NCBI RefSeq assembly: GCF_002443255.2
Contig: NW_019211454.1
Coordinates: 24,628,782-24,692,781 of the forward strand
Source of the DNA: Varroa destructor
Lineage: Eukaryota; Arthropoda; Arachnida; Mesostigmata; Varroidae
DNA: 64,000 nucleotides
Direction: 5' to 3'
Positions 48,028-60,689 of this stretch are shown piece by piece (position 1 is the first letter of the stretch; each line of letters opens with the position of its first letter). Made by a program: the position numbers and the translations under genes. Under the pieces are notes generated by a model that saw only the letters and a list, made by a program, of their open reading frames with translations, had not been told where the DNA came from and did no database searches.

Positions 48028-51000
48028 TATTATGTGCAGCGCTTCGATCCCGACTCGTACAGCAAAGCGTTTTTAAACGGGTTTTCCATTGGAAAATGAA
48101 ACCCAATTTTGTACTACCCAACTTCTTTAGCTTCGACAAATTGCTGCTATATTATGAAATATATGTATTTTGGCCCAATAACTTTTTCTGCTGTATCTGT
48201 AGAGGGCAATCGAACAGGTAATATCCGTAACGATTATCTGAGTTAAATGAAGTATTGCTTCACTTTCATCCCTGAGACAATACATTGTTCAGGGTATAAC
48301 TTGGTGAACGTATGCATATGGACGATATGTTTCAGCCACTTCTATGTGCTATAGAATTCTGCTTTTACGTAGTTCAATTTCTACAAACACAGTCGGCAAA
48401 ATATGTGGGCCGCATTAGGGCACTGACGATTTCCGGTCCCAGTTGAAGGCACGATATTCCTTGATATATGAAGGATTAAGCGCGATCTGTCAGAAAGCGC
48501 GTTTCACACAGAGGCACTTATTTGTAGAATCTTTGTTATCGTTTAGTTTTCAGGTGGCAATCTTAAATAGGCGATGTTCTAAATGCTGTGCTAGTATACC
48601 AATGACGCCATTACCAACTAAAAATTGCATCATCTTTAATTGCGGAGCAGCTTAACTTTATTAACGAAATAGCTCTAAACGGTAACTTCACACGTTGCAA
48701 ACGAATTTGAGCAATCCTTATAATTATGCAAAAGAACTTAGGCATAAGCACCTTTGTCCACCATAGTCCTAACAGTAGATAAATCATTTATTGTAAGTTG
48801 TCAAATCTTTTGTTCTATAATAATATGATACAACTTCGTTTCATTCTACCTGGGGCAAAGGGGACGTTCCGTAATTTCTCGGTATACGTTGGTCCGTAGG
48901 CCGTGGGAGGACAGCTAAGCTATAGTTCGAAGGAATTCTACATTTATGTATTGTAACTTTTTTTTGTGGGGGGGGGGAGGCGTATATGCAAACTACAGAT
49001 GCGTATACTGATGTCTTAAGCCAAGACATGGTCGAAAATAGCTGAAATAGGAAAGTTTAAAAGACGACCAGTGTCGAATTTTACATCTAAAACTGCGATA
49101 GGCATCGCGTCTTTTTTGTCTATTTTTTGAATCGATTTCGTGAAAATATCAGAAACCATTGTTTAATATATTCTCACCAAACACAACTGTCGATTTTCAA
49201 AACACTCTTAATTACAGCGCAAGCGTACTTTCACATGCACTGTCTCATTGTGCCCTCGTTTCTTCAATATTTTGACTTCTTACGCGCAGCAAAGAGGCGA
49301 TATAATCGTCACAGAACAAACCGAGACCGTTATCCCATCACACATTCATACTCGTACCGTTCTGTCTCCCTCCTTGGGTCGTTCTTGACTGCGCGTAAAT
49401 ATTTCTATGTCGGTTTCTTCTGAAGGTATTTATCTTCATACTGGTTACATACGATTGGACTCTTAGCGCGATATAGCGTGCAAACATGGCCTCTTTACGT
49501 CTTTCTTTTTCTCCCTCTAGCCTTCTCCCATTCGCGCTCCCTATTCTTCCAGCAGCAACAGTAACCGCAGCAGCTCAAAAGCTAAGCTGCCAAGTCTCTT
49601 TTTCTTCGTATTTTTAGCCGTCTAGCGACAACGACGCAGGTTACTCTTACTGCTTTTGTCCGAACAAGCAAGGCTTTAGCTAGCGCCTTGCGTATGGTAT
49701 ACGCCGAGAACATTAGTCAGCCGTAGCGACAATTTTAGAATGGCGTTGTCCGTCTCTTCGCCGATCCTGTTATTTCACCGCTGTGTTAGCCGATCTCATC
49801 CTTGCCCTGGTCGCCCTGTGGCTACTTTGTCTTTCTGTGGACTTCTAAAGGCGATGTTTGCTTGATGCCCCCAGCGGGCGTTAAATTGTCTCCCCTCTCC
49901 TTGCGTCTAAGGTCTCATAATATTTTTTCGCGCTAGCCCCGTTCTTTGCTTGTCGACTACACTTCTATTTGCACCATGGACATGCATTGCCAGGTCTACC
50001 AATGCAGCATTGACGACGTCCGTTACTTCGCAGCAGCTTCTACGACTGCTGCAGCTGCTGATAACGCTGCTGTTATCTAGAGCCGTCTTCCATGTCCTTC
50101 GCTTTTCGTGAGGCTTCGCAAAGTGCATGTCTTCTTTTTCACTCTGCCTTGCTTGTCTTCATCTTCTCTTTGCTTAACTCTCAAGTTTTACCTTTGGTGT
50201 TCGTACGGGAAGCACCCCCCAACAATCCCCAATCTATAGTCAGCCAGTATAACTGATCCCTCCTTCGGCGCCTTTCTACAGTCTTATAACCCAGCAGGAG
50301 CTTCCATTGATCCTGCTCACCAGCGTCCTATAGCGTTTGGGGCCCTTTCCTTTTCCTTCGGCAATTTCTCTTGCCTGTGGAAACAATCAAGGAAAACCAG
50401 CGAGATAGCGGGCTACCATTGAATTGCCAAGTGGGGCTAAAAGAGCTAGTGCGCCATAAGCACCTACGTGGCTCACATTTTAATTTTACTTTTTGCTAGC
50501 CGACCTTCCGTGCAGTCCGTTCCTGGAGCGGTCGAGCATCAGAACGACCGCAAGCACAGAAAGATGAGCAACAAAGGTGGGGTGTTGAGAAGTGAGCGGA
50601 AAGTATCTGACCGGAGGAAAGTTGGGTGGTAGAGTCCTAAGAAACGAAACCTGTCACTTAGTCTGCTATGTCGAGACAAAGAGCGTTAATTTTCGCACGG
50701 TGTTCCCACGTCGCTTCAGACTCCCGTTTATATTATTCTATAAGAGTGGACATCTGCCGATCGCGACGGGCCTGAAAACGCACGTGGATCCTTATTTGGT
50801 TCCAAGAAGAAAATCTGTGCCCCGATGACTAGGCATCGAGAAGCTATTAGAGCATACCCACAAAGTAATTCCAATGCCAAGTGTGACGATCGACCTCGAG
50901 AACTACGCTGCCATTATTTAGTGCAGGGTACGCCGAGCAGACATAGGCTGTCGTTTGAAGATACTCGCTACGTAGCTAGAAAGGCCCGAAACCTCCTGGC

Positions 51001-51389
51001 GAGAATGCAGCCGTCTGCTGGACTTCTAGATATAGCCTTCGAGGCAATATTTCGAAAAGCGTACATATAGCACGGGAATAAATATTTGGAAAAGTAAAAG
51101 GCTACGAGGTAAAGAATTAACCGCCCAAGGGACATGCACTTGGTTGGCTGCTTGTCCTACTACATAGAACAATAGCTTAGTGGCTGACAGCTTCACTAGA
51201 ATGTTCTTAACAACCTGCAGCGACGGATGGAATAACAAAAAGAAAATAAGTAATTTTGGGCCAGTCTTCCGAATTCCTAGTCCGAAAAATAATGCAAGCG
51301 CTGTAAATATTCGTAATGAGATGGGGTCACAATCTAAGTCCTGTTTTTCAATTTTGCTGTTAAGCTACCAACTTGAGAACATCGGTTAA
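48025..51389. other. Noncoding, pyrimidine-rich from 49.4 to 50.4 kb
   Basis: The plus strand of 49480-50400 carries repeated C/T tracts and CAG/CTG-rich patches. Several acceptors occur (for example CCTATTCTTCCAG near 49552, then SNSNRSSSKAKLPS in frame), but no clear donors. It could be a 5' untranslated or promoter region. Plus frames 50592-50828 and 50825-51070 are uncertain. Confidence 0.35.
48968..48977. repeat. G10 homopolymer
   Basis: Ten G in a row preceded by a run of eight T and GT. Unusual in AT-rich DNA and a likely site of sequencing or replication error. Confidence 0.9.
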
Positions 51390-51830
51390 TTAAAAGCCCT
51401 GTGAATGTACTCCCGCATGCCCAGCCGTCTTTAAAGATAGCAGGTTCCAGTAAGCCCTCGCCAGGCTACCTACAGAGCTCAGTTTAACGGTGACCTTCAC
51501 AAAGATGGTAGCGATGAAATTCATATGAAAAGGTAGAATGGCAACATGGGACAGCGTTGTCATATCGGACACGCTCCTAAAATACGTTAATAAATAGTCA
51601 TATCTAGGCTTCTCATGCTGTAGGACGGCCTTGGCTTCGCCTAGTACACAGGTAAACGATGTAAGAACGCAGCGGCTGCAACGACTCTCTTCGATCTCAA
51701 AATCGTTCCAATAGCAGCGTATGACTTCGACGTGATATGGCGTAAAAAACGTCAGGCAACTAAATCGACTGCAGGCGTCGTTATTAAAATGCGCATTGGT
51801 ATTGGACCACTCAGCATAAAGTAGGCACAT
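51390..51830 (-). CDS. Orphan open frame, about 146 aa, Cys- and aromatic-rich
   Basis: The frame runs from ATG 51830-51828 to TAA 51392-51390. It stays open about 20 codons further upstream. There, a pyrimidine-rich stretch ending CCGAG could be a splice acceptor that would make this a 3' exon. In DNA of this composition a frame this long is expected less than once by chance. The translation has a Cys cluster in the middle (EESRCSRCVLTSFTC) and a mildly hydrophobic stretch near residues 100-120 (ILPFHMNFIATIFVKV). It ends with a Gly/His-containing tail. No family is recognised. It could be a secreted or membrane-associated protein; the sequence does not settle which. Confidence 0.42.
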   Translation of the reverse strand: MCLLYAEWSNTNAHFNNDACSRFSCLTFFTPYHVEVIRCYWNDFEIEESRCSRCVLTSFTCVLGEAKAVLQHEKPRYDYLLTYFRSVSDMTTLSHVAILPFHMNFIATIFVKVTVKLSSVGSLARAYWNLLSLKTAGHAGVHSQGF

Positions 51831-52186
51831 CGCCTTCGCCAAGGAACTTCGGCCTTCTCGAAAAATCTCGGCAGCAAAAACAGAAATTCGCAGAAGTCAG
51901 TGTTGACTTTTGCAGCACTGAGGTGAAGTAATTTTCGATCGATTACTTTCATCACGTGTTTTGTATCACATCGGGCTTCTACACACCCACTAAGGACTGC
52001 CCATGTTTAAAACGTGGCCAATCTTGTAATAAATATTATGCGGTACGATGATCCGAGCTACACTCGCTGGCAAATCTTACACTGTGACGAAGATATATAT
52101 AATGATACTTTTCATTTAACTGTGTGTATATAAATATAATTATAGCCTTACGTTTGTTTATTTGTCGAATTGATAACAATTAGATT

Positions 52187-53507
52187 ATGCATAGTTATCA
52201 AGTTCCCAACTTTTTAGCTGAAAGAGACTTTATAAATTCGTTGAATAAAGGAAATTACATCATACGATTGTGTTATCATTCACGTAAGCCACTTTGGGTC
52301 GGGGAACGGTCAACGGTGTATCATTTTGTCGGCGGTATGGCTTTTCGACCAGCGACTACTATTTCTTTTGGAATCGTCAAAGTAGTTAAGCTAACAGTCA
52401 ATAGTAACGTTGGTAAGAGATGGTAAATGGCACACCACCGTATTAACCGGTCATGGCTTGTTCCATGATTACTTATGGCATAGCTAGCGTTGACAACCCA
52501 GCGCTTGTAGTGATGCTCCATTGCCAAAGTCCGTATTTAATTTATGAGTGCATGCTTTCCAAAAACGTATTAAGTACACATAATGACAACATTGTGTTAA
52601 ACTATTGTTCAGCTGCAACGAGTAAAATTGATGTATTTTTAGTTTAATTACGCGTTCTTCGCGAATCGTTCTCAAAAATAAATACTTCTGATGTGGCCGA
52701 GCGAATTCGATGGCTGTTTCTAACTCTATTTATCCTTTTGAATAGTTTCTGTTTTGAACACACACAGACTCATCGAGTGGGCTAACTTAGAAAGTTGAAT
52801 AGGAGGAAGTTGTAGGTAATTCTCTGCCCCGTAGTAAGATCCGGCATCTTCCTTCTAGGCGCTCACTTGAAAACTCCTATACAATATTTACTAAAAACTA
52901 ACGGGAACATCATTCTTTGAATATGTAACTAAGAAGAAGAGTTTTTCGGTTAGTCAATGAAGCAGCTGCGCTCGGTATACCGACTGTCTTGATTGTTGTA
53001 TACTAGCATGATCGATACTTTGACCTTTCGAGTGATTCGTGTAGCTGTCGGATACATTTGATCCGTCAACGGACATCCAAATAATATTTAAATATACGTT
53101 AAATCTTTTGCACTGGAAATTAATTTCTCGACCAGTGAAAACAATGAATCTCAATGGCGCTTTGTATTTTGCATACAAGAAGCCAATCAAATAAGACGAG
53201 CATTGTCTTCACCACGAGTACGATCTATATAGGCAGTTATTTTGATGGATGCATGAAAAAACAATTATATACATATTACACTAAAAAATCTGAATACTTT
53301 CTTACAATTCATCGCAACGATATTCAACTGATCCGAGTGTCTATCATTGGAGAAAGCATTGGTTACATTCAAGTACTTGGTGAGCCTGTTGAAAAAACGC
53401 ATCTCAGTAGAGCCTGGTCAGCGCAGGCAACCTTTAGGCGCGTAAAAAGTAGGATTTATAACAGATATAGTGGCTCTTGTTATTTCTATCAAGAGGTGGA
53501 ATTTTAG
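52187..53507 (+). CDS. Orphan two-exon protein, about 165 aa
   Basis: Exon 1 (52187-52412) begins at an ATG with an in-frame TAG six bases upstream. It ends in phase 1 at the strong donor ACGTTG/GTAAGAG. Exon 2 (53233-53507) follows the acceptor CTATATAG in matching phase and ends in TAG. The intron is 820 bases. Exon 1 reads MHSYQVPNFLAERDFINSLN then a patch RKPLWVGERSTVYHF. Exon 2 contains KKSEYFLTIHRNDIQLIRVS and ends CYFYQEVEF. Alternating hydrophobic residues suggest a beta-rich fold. No known family is recognised. The acceptor is pyrimidine-poor and is the weakest point. Confidence 0.33.
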
Positions 53508-54073
53508 AAATTGTACTCGTTTCTTTAAATGTTAGGCGTTTCGGCAAAAGAAACCGTTGATTTCCTTAAACTCTCGATAGGGCTAATTGCTGCGTAGAGT
53601 TTTTTGAATCGAAACGCACCCAGCATTCATTCGTATTCTTCGTGCTGCTGTCCCTCTTTGCTTGTGGAAGGTTGAGGCTATAAGGACCCAGAAACGGAAA
53701 TCCCACTCGCGTCGGAACTGCCCTAAACAACCAACGGTAATCACGAGAAACATGCCTTTCTAACTGTTAGTCTAGCGAGGAGTCCAAGTTTGATGTTTCG
53801 ACTTTAAGACATCCGGAGGGATCGTCCGGAACGTAGATTCATCTTAGTGTGTGCCACCTAACTTTTTTAACCTCATCATTGGCCCTTTAGCCTAGTTACT
53901 AAAAAAATCATCATTATTTTTATTATTAATATGTTCTTATTAGTTGTTTTTACCAATGACCGTCCCTCAACACACCTGGTATTTGTCTACTTTTAGAAAT
54001 ATGTTAAATGAAGCTATGAACATATTGGCGGTTTTTGCGACATGACACTAAGCTTCAAGGATATCATGATTAA

Positions 54074-54307
54074 CGCAAGTTATTGAAAGCATGTGGATGC
54101 AAACTTCAGAAAGGGGAGATTCTGACAAACGGAGAGGAATGGGAATTTGAGGACAATACAACCATGTATCATTTGAAGCTCCTTCGATGCAAACACCCAT
54201 CATCGGTAAAAATCAGCTTAAAATTTGAAATTTTGCAAAAAGAAACAAACTTAGCTCGGTGTACGATTCAAAGGGAAGCAAATTCGAAGCATACCGAAGT
54301 ATTTCAG
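54074..54307 (+). CDS. Exon candidate with CGC...GEEW segment
   Basis: The open frame ends at a good donor TTTCAG/GTAGCG in phase 0. It reads LLKACGCKLQKGEILTNGEE, then WEFEDNTTMYHLKLLRCKHP and a Lys/Glu-rich remainder with a further Cys. The spacing C-x-C then G-x(5)-NGEEW then C is loosely like a von Willebrand factor C-type beginning, but too few cysteines follow. The 5' edge is unclear because the AGs at 54079 and 54089 lack a pyrimidine tract. Possibly an upstream part of the exon at 58511-58856; the phases do not prove it. Confidence 0.25.
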
Positions 54308-55335
54308 GTAGCGACAATAAAAACTTGAATGTTAGCTTGATGATGCTTGATAACTTGAGAGGTCACATATTCACGGTTCGAGTTTAGCAAACTTGACGTG
54401 GCACATTTTGCCAATTAATACACACGTTTTATTTGCCCTGTCATTATATACGAAATGCGATTTCGAACATGACCATATACTGCGACAATAGCCCCTTTAC
54501 GGTACGGGATAGCAGTTAGGTATAGAAGATCTTAGTTTTCAGTATTAAGAACATAGCTAGAGCGGTGTGGCTGGTCGGTCAGTTCTTTTAGTTTTGTAGA
54601 AAACTTCCGTACAATTACACAGTTCAAAAGCGGGTAGAATCCTCGATCAAATGAGAAAAAACTGAACGATATTGTGACGACTATATGCCACCTTGAGGGG
54701 TGGCCCGTCAAATTTCTGGGGCTATCTTCTAAAAATGTTTGATGTCGAATGCGGCTCCGAATAACAATAGCTGCCAAGTTTGATAACCACTCCCTTATCC
54801 GCACTTCGTTTTTCTAGATTCAAAAGCTTTGGAGTCATCCGGTCCTATCGCCCGGCAGCAATGGCAGGAGCCGGTATACCCGCCATTCCCGAACAGCAAT
54901 GGCCACGGGCGTTTCGCCTCACCGATACGAGGGTTCTTCCGCTTTAGCTGCTAGCCATCTGAGTGACCGTCCGGATCGTCGGCTCATGATCGTCAATGGG
55001 ATTCATCTGCACAGCGATACCCTTTCTGCAACCCGTATATCACTTCATGTATTTCTAGCCAGCTGGGCATCCTTCGTCACTGTTGCCGCTTGCTGCACGA
55101 AGCCAAGTGCTGAGCTGTGCTGTCTGTAGGACAAGCAAACGCTGTCAAGCCAGCTAGCCGACTACCCACTCTCTTTAGCCGAGAACGAGAGGAGCATCTC
55201 TCTCTCACTCTCTCGCATTGTAACTTTCGCTCATGTTCCTCTCTTGTGATCACTCACCTTTTCCCTGCCTTCCTATGAGCTCCTAGAAAGTCTCTCTGTT
55301 CGTTTCGTTTCCCGACTTCCTCGACATCGCTCCCC

Positions 55336-55667
55336 TCATCCCTTATCCGCTCCGTCTAGCTGAATTGCACCAATAACAACAACGGTAGAGGCAAGGGTCA
55401 CTGTAAGTGCAACGGCAGTCCATGAGTTCCCTTTAATCTTATTCCCCTGATCGTTGCATTTCGTACAAATGTACCAGGCGTACTCAGTATATCGGGCGAG
55501 CCGGTAACCGAGCTGCTGCTTATGTTCTCTTTTGCTGAGTCAGAAGGGAAGGGAAAGCAGGATGGATATATACAGATGGACAAAGATAACCAGGAAGGAA
55601 CCAACTGCTTTTCGAGGCTGGTACCGGAGCCACTGCAAATCTTGTCCAGCGGCTTCTATTGCCGTCA
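55336..55667 (-). CDS. Two 3' exons ending in a membrane segment
   Basis: The acceptor TTTCCCTTCCCTTCTGACTCAG ends at 55535 and is excellent. Exon 55534-55336 reads KREHKQQLGYRLARYTEYAW, then YICTKCNDQGNKIKGN, a hydrophobic segment (SWTAVALTVTLASTVVVIGA) and a short tail IQLDGADKG before TGA. A preceding exon 55667-55625 (TAIEAAGQDLQWL, donor CTCCG/GTACCA, 90-base intron) joins in phase. The layout suggests a membrane protein with a CxxC pair just outside the segment and a very short tail. A plus-strand frame over the same bases is open too, but it reads through the reverse of the pyrimidine tract. No family is recognised. Confidence 0.38.
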
Positions 55668-57074
55668 CTTTCACCCGTTACGGTAAAAGTAAATTATCAT
55701 AGGAGTGCACTAGGCATCAAAACACAGTGTGGCTGACACAAACTGGCCAGCCTCCCAGCTTTTGCTGGCGCTGCTTCTACGAAAGGGCCAACCAAGTTTC
55801 GCTTTAAAGCAGTCGTTCTGCTTTGAAGGGATCCCACGTCTCCGCTCCAGCTTTGAATGGCTCGAAATGAAGCTCCAAGTTTGAAGTTCCTCAGAACCAC
55901 TTGGCCAGAATCTAATTCTATCTACATGGAATCGTGCTCATGTCGAACGCGGTCAAATCGATTTCTCGACGTCCGTATTATGGTATTGACTGACTGTTTC
56001 ATAATCCGTAGGTGAGATTACCATAACAAAATTGTGTGACGCAGACACATACGAAAATCTACCGTGCAAATTTGAATTGAAATTGTAGCTCTCATAATCG
56101 GTGAGCCGAACGTCCTACGTCCTACGCTGAATGACGGCATGACCATTCGTATGTTTGAATTTAAGACTTCATTGCAATGGTTTTTCCCGAGAAGCCAAAG
56201 CAATCATTCGAAGTGATCTTATATAAATAATAGTAGCGGTAAATAAACAAGACCTGTATTTAGCGAAGTCAGCCCAATACAATCTTAAAATGTACATATC
56301 ACTATATCGATATATAAAGACTTAATAGTGTCATAACTTAGCAACGGATTTAATAAAGGTAGTTTTCTACTTCTTATAGACTTCGTTACTCTTTTATTTA
56401 AACTGATTTCATACGTTCAAAGTGACCTGATCTTTGAAGCGTTTCTTGGGTGACTCTACTAGCTATAGAAAGCTACTTAATGTTAGGTGCTGAACATACG
56501 ATTACTTGAGCTATTTGGTGCACCAGCGTCATGAATAAAGTACGCTTTGAGTTAAAAAAACCTCACGCGATTTTAACTTAACTTGGGGCTGCACCAGCAA
56601 AACTTGACCGGGTTAGCCATGCAGTTCTGAACTTTGAGGTCTAGCTAGCTGAGCATGTGTGTACTGTAAAAAATGGAGCATTGCTGGGAAATTTTTGCCA
56701 CATAAACAATTAGAGCAAGGGTTATTCAATCCAAGAAAAATTCGCGGATGTATTTTTGAAGCGGTTGCTAGCAAAATACCTAGTGAACGTAATGAGCTCT
56801 AGAAGATGCAATAAATCGCTAATGACCTTTTATTAGCAAAAATATTAGCGGAGGGCCTAGTCTTCGTTTTCTAATCCGTACCGAATCACCTAAACGATTT
56901 AACCGAAAGTGCCCCCGTGTTTTCGACTCCGTTTAAATCACATGCGTTCATAGAATCTAACAGGCAAAAAAAAGGTTTACCAGTACGCATGTTAATTTGA
57001 TACGGGCTAATTAATGTGTTGGATTTAATATATCTGTATATACATATATATATATATAGTAGGGATCGTTGAAA
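55668..57074. other. No firm exon
   Basis: A minus frame at 55697-55900, reading VVLRNFKLGASFRAIQSWSG and on, may be an upstream exon of the 55.3-kb gene. The only phase-fitting donor (GCCA/GTTTGT) is weak. The rest is AT-rich. Confidence 0.35.
57044..57058. repeat. Short AT microsatellite
   Basis: Seven AT units beside a less regular TA-rich stretch from 57028. Confidence 0.9.
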
Positions 57075-57183
57075 TTATATTAAAGCAAAACAATGTCTTA
57101 TTGGTTGAGTAACCGGGTGGTTTATTTCAGCATCTTCTGAACTACACCTAGTACCAAAAATCGCATATAGCTTATTATGAAGA
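57075..57183 (-). CDS. Terminal exon candidate, 35 codons
   Basis: A pyrimidine tract with CCTTTTTTTCTTCTTGC leads to the acceptor CTAACTAACTAG at 57184, with a branch-point-like CTAAC inside. The frame reads LHNKLYAIFGTRCSSEDAEI, NHPVTQPIRHCFALI and a stop. Purine-rich plus-strand sequence further upstream (57185-57270) holds no open frame of note. Function unknown. Confidence 0.3.
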
Positions 57184-58510
57184 CTAGTTAGTTAGCAAGA
57201 AGAAAAAAAGGTCAGGAGTAAAATACTGGCAGAAGAAAGGCAGAAGCTCGCTAAAAGAGGAGAAGCCACAAACGAGGAAGCCGTCAGAAATCAGCACTGT
57301 CGTTATTATCATTTAGATTGCTATCATACACAGTTAACAAATAAAGGAGAGCAAGCACTAGGCGCCCTGTCATAGAAACATACTCTATATTGTCGCATAA
57401 TCATAATCGCGCATCCGATATTTTGGGTCAGAAGCTTAGTTTGTGAAACAACACATAAGAGATCCTTGATTTCTATAACGCTCTCCCATATGGGTAAAAC
57501 GATATTTATCTAACGAATTCGAACAGGATAAAATGAGTAAGGCTCCAGCCAACTTTCGTCCTGAAACTATGTAGGTAGTCGATGTTTCACAAACCTACTT
57601 CTACAATAAGAATAGCCAATAGTGTTATAGACTACCAGAGAAAAACTAATAGAAACCTTGTTGCCTAAAAAAATTTAACATTGCCCTCATCATATTAATA
57701 AGAGCAATACAATAATAGCAATCCTGAACTATTGCTTAGCATTGCTCAACTGTAAAGGCACATATCAAATATATTACCCAAAGGGCAATTGACAGTTTGT
57801 TGACGACCCCCAAGACAGATGATAGGGCATTTCTTAGATTTTCAACTTTAATACTAAATAAGATACTTTGCTACTTAGTTGAATACTATTTTTAAAAACG
57901 GCTATTTTTCATGTAAATAGATATAGCTGCTCGAAAGGATATTCATTTCAAATTTGGGTCTTATCTTATATTTGTACATTCAGACCCGCGGCCAGTTTTG
58001 GAACGAACACCTTCTAAACGCAATAAAACAAATATCATTTAACAAAGCTTGCTTCTAATGTTTTATCTAATAGAGAAATGATGTACGTCGCGTACATGAG
58101 CACGAATTCTTTACACGGATGCAGTCGTATTTTTGTTTGTAAAAATAAGCATCCGTTTATTTCAAAGATCAATCTGTGTCCTTAATTTCGGCATTCGTTT
58201 TACCCATCTGAAAATTGTGAAAACTAATCCTAAAGTTGTTGTTTCGAGATCAAGCCTATTTACCCTCCGGAGATTAAGTCTGCAACGCGCTGCGGAATGT
58301 CTGGGCTCCAGACAGTATCGATCTATGAAACGCGTATTATAATTATATATTAAACTGTTAGTGCAACAATAACCTAAACTACATAGAACGTTTGTGTACA
58401 AATCAAGTATGAAGCTCGTTTGTTTTCTAAAATCTTTTGTCAAATACTCCGATACCAAGCCCATTAAGACGCTGGGAATTTTCCACGTAGAACCTCTACT
58501 TACTTTATAG

Positions 58511-58856
58511 CAGTGAAGCAAACTTGCTGTATGCTGTACAGTCCATTGTTGTTGAATTTGCGCACGATTCGATTGTCTTCCGGAGAAGCCAGCTATCAGG
58601 AAAAGATTATCTGTGGGAACTTAAGGGAGTCGAAACATCTGAGGTCAGGCTCCTCTGGGCCGGGGCAATACCCGCACGAAATAATGGTAGATCAGGCGAA
58701 TTGATAAAAAAGAGTCTGGCTCCATATTCAAACGGTTCCAAAAATCATGATTTAATTGAGGTTCCAGGATATCTCGTCTATGTACCTAGCGAAAATTTTC
58801 AACTCAGTTGGTTATGTATTATCTGTTATGAACGACTTTGTGTTGAGTATTTTTAG
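58511..58856 (+). CDS. Terminal exon candidate, 114 codons
   Basis: The acceptor CTCTACTTACTTTATAG ends at 58510. The frame then stays open to TAG at 58854-58856. It includes YAVQSIVVEFAHDSIVFRRS, then KDYLWELKGVETSEVRLLWA, and ends with ICYERLCVEYF. Mixed hydrophobic and charged residues suggest a folded globular domain. A frame of this length is expected a few times by chance, so support is moderate. The upstream exon must end in phase 2 and was not found. Family unknown. Confidence 0.33.
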
Positions 58857-59962
58857 AAAAGACTTGATTGCAACGCACATACAACAGAAGTATTATTTTA
58901 CAAATTCCACAAACTGATGATTGCAGCAGATGCGAGATAATTATGAAGAACTTAACGAGCCCTTTATCTGGGCCTTAGGAGAGCCTTTCACTGCCATTGA
59001 ACCTTCGTTAACGTCCGCATTTTTGTTTGAATTTTAGTCCGATTTGATAGTATTCGTGTAAACTGAGCCTTTTAAATGACCAGGCCGCAGGTGCGCGAAT
59101 CCTTTGACCTTCCTATGAATCTTTTGTAATGAAGCATAACATCTTGTCGACCTGATATGCCGGTGCGCTATTCAGCTTTGATTAAAAATCTTCACTTAAT
59201 CTCGCGTGCGTTCTCCTAACAAAATATGCATACACATGTAGTTTAGCTTGAACGCGATCCTTTAAATATCGATGCCAATATAGGCACACACGTACCGAAT
59301 TGTGTACGGCACGTCGCTGAATTACTACACAGTCCATTTGGGACTACGGCGTCCGGTGGAAGGTGAAGGTAGATGACTACCCTTAACCTAGTGCATGCGT
59401 AGATGCACGCTTGCAGACAGTAGTAATTAAGCCGGTATAGAAATATATGTATATACACATAGGCCATGCAGAGGTTGCCGTCTTCTTTGCTTCACTTAAG
59501 TCCGACCTTGCATAAGTGTTCTTCGTACCTTTTGATTACGCTCGTGCTAAAGATCAATAGGCAGTCAGTCTTATCAACTCACTTTGCCTAGAAACCTTTT
59601 TAGAATTGAATTAACAACCATTAAGTGAGCGGTGCAAAAACCTGCACAAGAAAATACGCAGTATGGGACTGATCGTCTTGGCACGCAGCAGACGCTATAA
59701 TGATCCCAGTCATATTGAATAGGGCCGTACATTATAATTCTGCGCTGAACAGTATATTATTATCCGGAGCATCCGACTCCTATAATCTTTCGTTGTTCCG
59801 CAAATAATGCGACAAGCAACTACAGCCCGTGTGTCTGTGTAATCTTTATGGAAGTCTGCGAAGTCGGCCTCTTGCTCAGTGCACCAGCAGAGACTCGTAC
59901 AGATTGGAAACCAAAATTAGTATTACGTAAGCGCGATAGAAACAACGGCATTTAGCCAAAGC

Positions 59963-60409
59963 TAGATCAGTGCATCACTGGCTAGCCCGCAGTATCCTTT
60001 GTCTCACTATCTTAGCTTTGCCGGTCTAGAAGCAAGGGCAGAACTGAGAGAAATCCCACGTAGCAAGCATTGTATTTTTCACCAGCAGTATAGGCACATG
60101 AAGCTTAAGTTAATCGGCTGGAAGGCATTTACTCGTAAATACCTTATGTGTGCTTCTGTCGGCCGTTTTCGGGTGCTCGTTCTCTCTCGAAGTCTGTGTC
60201 GCATACGTCCGTATACCAATCCTCGCAGACCTTCACCCTGTAACTCTCAAAACGAAGCTTTCGTTGCCCAAGTCCAAGTAACGGTCGGAAGCCAGATACA
60301 AAACCCATACAATATGTTATATATATACACACTTCGCTTTATCCACGAGCTGCGGTTCGCCGTTACTTCGGTCGGTCTGCAGGCTCTCCCGATATGTCCT
60401 AGATTTTAG
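59963..60409 (+). CDS. Open frame of 148 codons, uncertain gene
   Basis: This frame is open from an in-frame TAG at 59960 to TAG at 60407-60409, with the first ATG at 60098. The ATG-led protein starts MKLKLIGWKAFTRKYLMCAS and is Arg-rich in the middle (RSLCRIRPYTNPRRPSPCNS). It then has a short stretch (QVQVTVGSQIQNPYNMLYIY). Chance alone would give such a frame about once in this much sequence, and a minus frame overlaps it. Family unknown. Confidence 0.25.
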
Positions 60410-60689
60410 CGCTCACTGGGTGAGATATGCGCTCGCGGCCTGTGTGGGGATTTAGTGAGCCATAATGTCCATTAACCAGAAAGATGTAGGGGGCAGGAAA
60501 CTAGGACAAACTTCCCGGTCCTCAGTTATTCGCCCTTTTTCCTGCTGAGTGGTTGTGCATAGCACGCGACTCTGCGTAAATCTCCAGTTTGCCGCCTGTT
60601 CTAAATAACACGATGCAACATGGAGAAACACATGTAGATACATGCAGCAAAATGTGGAATTTCCGGAACGACCAGTCGAATTGACTTAC

